Origin: Phallusia mammillata
Lineage: Eukaryota > Chordata > Ascidiacea > Phlebobranchia > Ascidiidae
Reading direction: 5' to 3'
DNA: 64,000 bases
Assembly: GCA_003260075.1 (NCBI GenBank)
Contig: QLIY01000129.1
Coordinates: 62,001 to 126,000, forward strand
The position numbers and the translations under genes are program-made. Below, piece after piece: positions 59,401 to 64,000 of this stretch. The stretch's first letter is position 1. Each line of letters begins with the position of its first letter. Under the pieces are notes generated by a model. That model saw only the letters and a list, made by a program, of their open reading frames with translations, was not told the origin of the DNA and searched no databases.

Positions 59401-61960
59401 CAACAGTGTGTTGTATGGATTTTAGTTGCCATTTTGAAACCTTGAAGAATAGCGAATGTTTACAATACGTTACATTTGTTCGCCTGAATTAGTCTGTTCT
59501 GGAACCCAGCTTGAGATTATTATCGATAAAACGGCGATATATCTAACTTTTCATTTCACCTGTTTATCATCGTCACCAACGGAGACCTGATGTCCCCCCC
59601 CCCTACATTTGTTCGCCTGAATTAGTCTGTTCTGGAACCCAGCTTGAGATTTTCGATAAAACGGCGATATATCTAACTTTTCATTTCACCTGTTTGTCAG
59701 CATCACCAACGGAGACCTGATGTGCCATAGTTTCCATTATAACCACAAACAGTAGAAGAAAAACCATCAGATATTTTGCTTTCATTTTGTTTGTCGTTGA
59801 TGTAACGACTAAACCTTCGCTAAAGCTCGATAGGCCAAGTATGAGATTGATATGAAACTTTATGTTATTAAAATGCAGACTAAAAACATATGTTTTTTAA
59901 ACGCTGCACAGACAACAAAGAAATTGTTGTATTAGCCTTTTTTCGTCCGTTTCGTCTAGTCAGCAATGTAGTGTTTACAAAAAAATTCTATTTGAAATTT
60001 TTTAAATCTGCTTGTCCTTTTGCCAAACGTTTTCACGTAGGTAACAAAATCACATTATAATTACAGTTTAGGGTGTATTTTGTAAAAAAATTGGTTGTAT
60101 GCATATATGCATCTGTCAACCTTGTTCCTGTCAAACGTCCCTCTAGCATTTGTTGAAGCAAACTTAACTTTAATTGGACGCAAAATTTTAATTAGGCGTT
60201 GTCGGTTGCCTCTGTCCATGTCTTAATACTAAAAGCTATATACCTTACGGAAAGTGTTCTTTTTAGCAATAGTGACGTCATAAATGCTGTTAAATCAATA
60301 CTTGTGGTGGGGAGAAAAATAATACCTTGTCGACTTTTTGCCTATTTAACAGTAATTTGTTCCAATTCTTGATTACAAGTTGATCGAAGCGGAATTTGAG
60401 AAAGCTACTCGCGCACCACATGTTGAGAACCACTGCTTTAAATTAATATTAATTTACTATAGAAGCGTTGTCTGTCCAACAGTGTTTTTTTCTGTTACAG
60501 CAGCACCCAAAATTACAATATTATGTTGTATTGTTTGTCGGCTCGGTTGTTTTCTTTCTTCAATCCGTTAACTTGAAAAAAAGACGATTGTGTTTCCGAA
60601 TTGGCCCAAAACATTTTGTTTTTCTGCATAATCTTACAGCCATTACCTGGACCATTTTGTGATGACTGTTGACGGTTTTCTCCTTTTTCACGAAACTTGT
60701 CAAATAGTGCAGAAACAAAAGTTGTTAGCTGTTTTTATTTTTGCTTACAGCTTTTAGTTTTGTTTGATAGTGATTTAAAATCTGACAAAAAAGGGCACAG
60801 CACAGAGTTCTAAATGCTCAACATGGTATTATATAAACTTCAGTAATACAAATTTGAACGTTTTCAACCGGTATGCTATATTTGTTTATCTGAAGTCTGT
60901 TCGTAAACTTGTCTTACCATTTTTGATAAAATGAAGCTATTTCTGACTTTTCATTTCACCTGTTTGTCATCATCACCAACGAAGACCTGATGCGCCATAG
61001 TTTCCATTATAACAACAAACAGTAGAAGAAAAACCATCAGATATTTTGCTTTTATCTTGTTTATAAGTTTGTTTTTGTAACGACTGAACCTTCGCTAAAG
61101 ATCGACAGGCAAAGTATGAAATTGATATGAAACTTTAGACGATTAAAATGCAGACTAAAACATACGTGTGTTAACAAAGAAACTGCGGTATCAGCATTTT
61201 TCATCCGCTCCGTCTATTCAGCAATCTAGTGTTTACAAAAAAACACTCTTTTCAAAATGTTCAAACTGCTTGTCCTTTTGTCAATTGTTTTCATAGCTAA
61301 CATAATGACATCTCATTACCAGTTTGAGGCGTAATTTGTAACAGTTTGGTTCTATGTGTCATTTGACCATTTTCCTTCAAACGGCATTTTCTTACATTTG
61401 TTGAAGCAACTTTCTTTATAGATTTGACCTTTTGGGGTTGAAACAGTGTGCACTGTCTGCAGCTTATCATTTATTGGCACGATGCTTTTACAAGTTTAAC
61501 TTTAAATAGACAAAAGTTATTCTGCGTTGTTGTTGCCTAAGTGTAGGAGCACACAAAATTCCGTTATTATATTGTATTGCTTAATGGTTCGGTTGCAATT
61601 GATGTTCATCTTTCAGCGAAAAACAACAACAATTTTTTCCACATTTGTTGGAAACCATTTTATGAAAATTCGTTTTCAGAACATTTCTACTTACGGCCTG
61701 GGCCATAAACGGGACCATTTTGCAAAAACTTCTTACGCTTTTTGTCGTTTTTCACGAATTTTGTCGAACTGTTGAGAAATAAAAAAAAATAGTTTCCTGT
61801 TTTTTGTTTTGTAACTCCCCAATTAAACTTGTATTTTAATTTTATTCCACAGTGCATTTAAAACCTGACACCAAAAAATTGCATGTGGTCAATAATACTG
61901 CTGAGTTCTAAATGTACCAGTGTAATACAGTGTAACATCTAAATTTTAGTTACCAATTTG
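56400..61960. repeat. Tandem array of diverged units of about 1.2-1.9 kb
   Basis: Three clear units (about 57690-59350, 59560-60800, 60950-61880) share an ordered set of landmarks: catcatcaccaacggagacc, ttcgctaaagctcgataggc, gcagactaaaaacatatgt, gccaaacgttttcatag, acagcagcacccaaaattac, gtgttccgaatttggccc, tgactgttgatggttttctc and cacgaaacttgtcaaa. A weaker unit starts near 56430 (acagcagcacccacacccaa). Unit spacing is unequal. No open frame runs through the units. Short C-run duplications occur inside (56590, 56713, 58475, 59594). Confidence 0.65.
58251..58710 (+). other. Duplicated open frame after a splice-acceptor-like site, unknown
   Basis: After tttggtttcag both copies (to about 58472 and to 58708) read about 70 codons to a TAG, containing EFLDNCFKSVV, RLPIAYHQTEDFLSPQSEL, SFELDQHISAISMVVIQQEC and EFNLIL. 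The copies differ at only a few codons and are joined by 10 C (58475-58484). It could be the last exon of an unknown gene or part of the repeat array; no family is recognised. Confidence 0.35.
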
Positions 61961-63380
61961 AAACATGGATTCGAAACGGACGTTTTTTTAAACAGTGTTT
62001 TGCATTGTTTACCAATAGTCTACTCGGAAATGGGTCTAAATTTAACAGGAAGAAGGTTTATTTTATTGTTCCCCCCCCCCTGAAACACGGAACCGAAGCG
62101 AACGTTTTTTTTACATTTTTTGCCTGAAGTCCGCTCGGAAATCTGTGAACAAGTAGAGCTACTAACACAAGAACTCATAACATACATAGTTTGCCAAATG
62201 CCGATAGATGGCGTAAAGAGCACATTGAATTAACAGTGAGACTGGAATAAGGTTAGAGACTAAATTTAACATAAAGAAGGTTTTTAGGTTGATTTTATTG
62301 TTATTGTTATTATGAAACCTTCCTAATAGTCCTAACCGTCAGCATTTTAACTCAATTTGTTTTACATTTTTGCAAATGCTTTTAGGCTACCTATCGGTAT
62401 TTATTAAAATTTATCTGTTGCAAGTCCTTATGATATTAGCTCTAAGTCTCGCTAAAATGACGATGTTTCTAATATTTTCAGCCTTACTCAAATTGTGTTT
62501 AACTTTAAATCCCAATATGGATGTTTTAAGGAAAATTAACAAGTAAGTTAGTAAAAACTTTTTGTTTTCAAGGTCGGTGGATTTAATTTACCTACGTTTG
62601 ATAGCCATTCCTCATTGTGACGTAGTTCACGCTTGTGAACTGTATTTTTTTATTCGGATGTCTGCCAAAAGTTGAGAAACTACTTCCTGATTCTGCGAAA
62701 ATTTGAGATTTTGCTGATCTAAAAACAGTTTAAGATGGTGAAAACAAGTTTACTGGTTTTAAAATGCAAAATACATCGACATTTATCGTGTGTTTAAAAT
62801 GATAATTTCTGAGAACAAAGTTGACATTAAATGTCAAACTGCAAACTTACCGAAAGCCTAAAAAAAACGGTTTAATTTGATATGAAATTTTGAAATAACC
62901 GTCCTAATTAAACAAGTTATAAGGGAAGTTAATGTGTTTCCTACAAATATTTTTATATCGCAATGTACCTTAACCTTTATTCGAATGCAGTGGGACCAAT
63001 ACGAACATTTTAAATCGCTTTGTTACATTTAAATGCTCAAAGACCTGTTTTTTTCAATTTTCTACAACATTTTAGCCTCTATAGAAATAATGCCTGAATT
63101 CTGCTTGAGACTAATTAAGCAAAACTTTGAGGGTTAGGGGAAATTTTTTTTTTGTTGTAAGTGAAATAGGTTTACTTACTCTTTTATTATGTCCCGATTT
63201 TGACGTTTAAGCACGTCTTGTCCAAAATATGCTGACTTTTTGCTGATCTAAGAGCAGTTAAATGGAAATAAGGCATGCTTAAACAGAGTTTTTAAAATAT
63301 ATATCTGTTAATATATATAGAGTAACTGCCTTAGAAATGCAACATAAACTAATCACGAAAAGCTAGCAAAAATTTACAAA
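61960..63380. other. Gene-free stretch, nothing recognised
   Basis: AT-rich sequence with one C run (62071-62080) flanked by related text (tgaaacatggattcgaaacg versus tgaaacacggaaccgaagcg). A minus-strand gene starting at 63492 or 63865 would have its later exons here or to the left, but no convincing exon was found. Confidence 0.5.
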
Positions 63381-63402
63381 AAGTATGCTTATTATGGGTT
63401 AC

Positions 63403-63492
63403 CTGGTCTCCCGAAAACTTTGCTTCGTATGTGTCAAACATCGCGAATAGTAGAAATAATGTCACTGTAACCTTTATGCCCGCACTTTTCAT
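63403..63492 (-). CDS. First coding exon of an unknown secreted protein, signal peptide (copy 1)
   Basis: Same length, frame and donor as the exon at 63776-63865: MKSAGIKV, core TVTLFLLFAMF, then DTYEAKFSGDQ. Five residues differ. The two copies are separated by an 11-C run (63746-63756), so they are probably two alleles of one exon. Confidence 0.5.
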
Positions 63493-63775
63493 GTCTATGA
63501 ATATCATTATTCCCCAAAACAGTCTCGAAAGTTGTCGGACGTATTAACGACTCGTCTGATTTTCGAGCTTTTAAGTCGATTTTTAGCACAACAAGCTGAG
63601 AAAATATGTGTCTTTGTTTCAGAAAACAGTTTTTACAACGGAAAGCTAACAAGTAAAAAATGATATCGTTTGTGCAAAGCAGGAAACGTAAATATTTCCT
63701 TTGTTTAACTGCGGTGAAACTTTCCCTAAAACAATTAAATATCAGCCCCCCCCCCCTATGCTTATTATGGGTTAC

Positions 63776-63865
63776 CTGGTCTCCCAAAAACTTTGCTTCG
63801 TATGTGTCAAACATCGCGAATAGAATAAATAATGTTACGGCAACATTTATGCCCGCTCTTTTCAT
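63776..63865 (-). CDS. First coding exon of an unknown secreted protein, signal peptide (copy 2)
   Basis: On the minus strand an ATG at 63865 opens 30 codons: MKRAGINV, then a hydrophobic core AVTLFILFAMF, then DTYEAKFLGDQ, ending exactly at a CAG/GTAACC donor (63776). This is the form of a signal-peptide exon with cleavage likely near the EA-K site. The rest of the protein is not identified. Copy 1 lies at 63403-63492. Confidence 0.5.
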
Positions 63866-64000
63866 GTTGATCAATATCGTCACTCCCCAAAACAGTTTCG
63901 AATGTTGTTGGTCGTATTACTAACTGATTTTCAAGATTTTAAGTCGATTTTTAGCACAACAAGCTGAGAACATATGTGTCTTTGTTTTAGAAAAAAGTTT

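Noticed and set aside
63434-63883. 149-codon minus-strand open frame
   Set aside because: It reads through the donor at 63776, the C run and the second allele copy; only the first 30 codons after the ATG look like an exon.

Overview
The window is animal nuclear DNA: AT-rich, intron-rich, with GT-AG exons whose phases add up exactly and many short interspersed repeats. Three recognisable genes and one gene fragment are present. Gene content, compact introns and very strong allelic divergence fit a tunicate such as Ciona. That is an inference; no species-specific marker was identified.

Layout. (1) 131-10434, plus strand: the 3' half of a secreted metalloprotease gene of the ADAMTS7/ADAMTS12 type (spacer, three TSRs, Ser/Thr-rich linker, four TSRs, PLAC). 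The protease domain lies upstream of the window. (2) 12225-15671, minus strand: a complete nine-exon gene for the beta subunit of geranylgeranyltransferase I (PGGT1B), tail-to-tail with gene 1. Its last exon adds an apparent C-terminal transmembrane anchor. (3) 17243-54651, plus strand, head-to-head with PGGT1B: a complete gene of about 45 exons for ARFGEF3/BIG3, a large BIG-family protein. One set of exons gives about 2150 residues, close to the vertebrate length. (4) 54652-62000: no gene recognised; degenerate direct repeats arranged as a tandem array. (5) 63403-63865, minus strand: two near-identical copies of a signal-peptide exon of an unknown secreted protein.

The most striking structure is not a gene. 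About 26 runs of C or G (usually 10-12, once 24, once 60) mark the junctions of short near-identical direct repeats, or replace sequence that a second copy still has. A 7-kb block of ARFGEF3 carrying 11 exons is present twice, joined at a single n. Reading both copies in series would break the frame, and copy 2 lacks the G runs of copy 1. The best explanation is unmerged haplotypes plus homopolymer artefacts in the assembly. The two copies are therefore useful as an allele comparison: they differ by insertions, one carrying a tRNA-like SINE head.

The three genes do not form an obvious pathway. PGGT1B and ARFGEF3 share a 1.6-kb divergent promoter region. The main biological novelty candidates are the tail anchor on PGGT1B and a long charged insertion in the fourth TSR of the ADAMTS protein.
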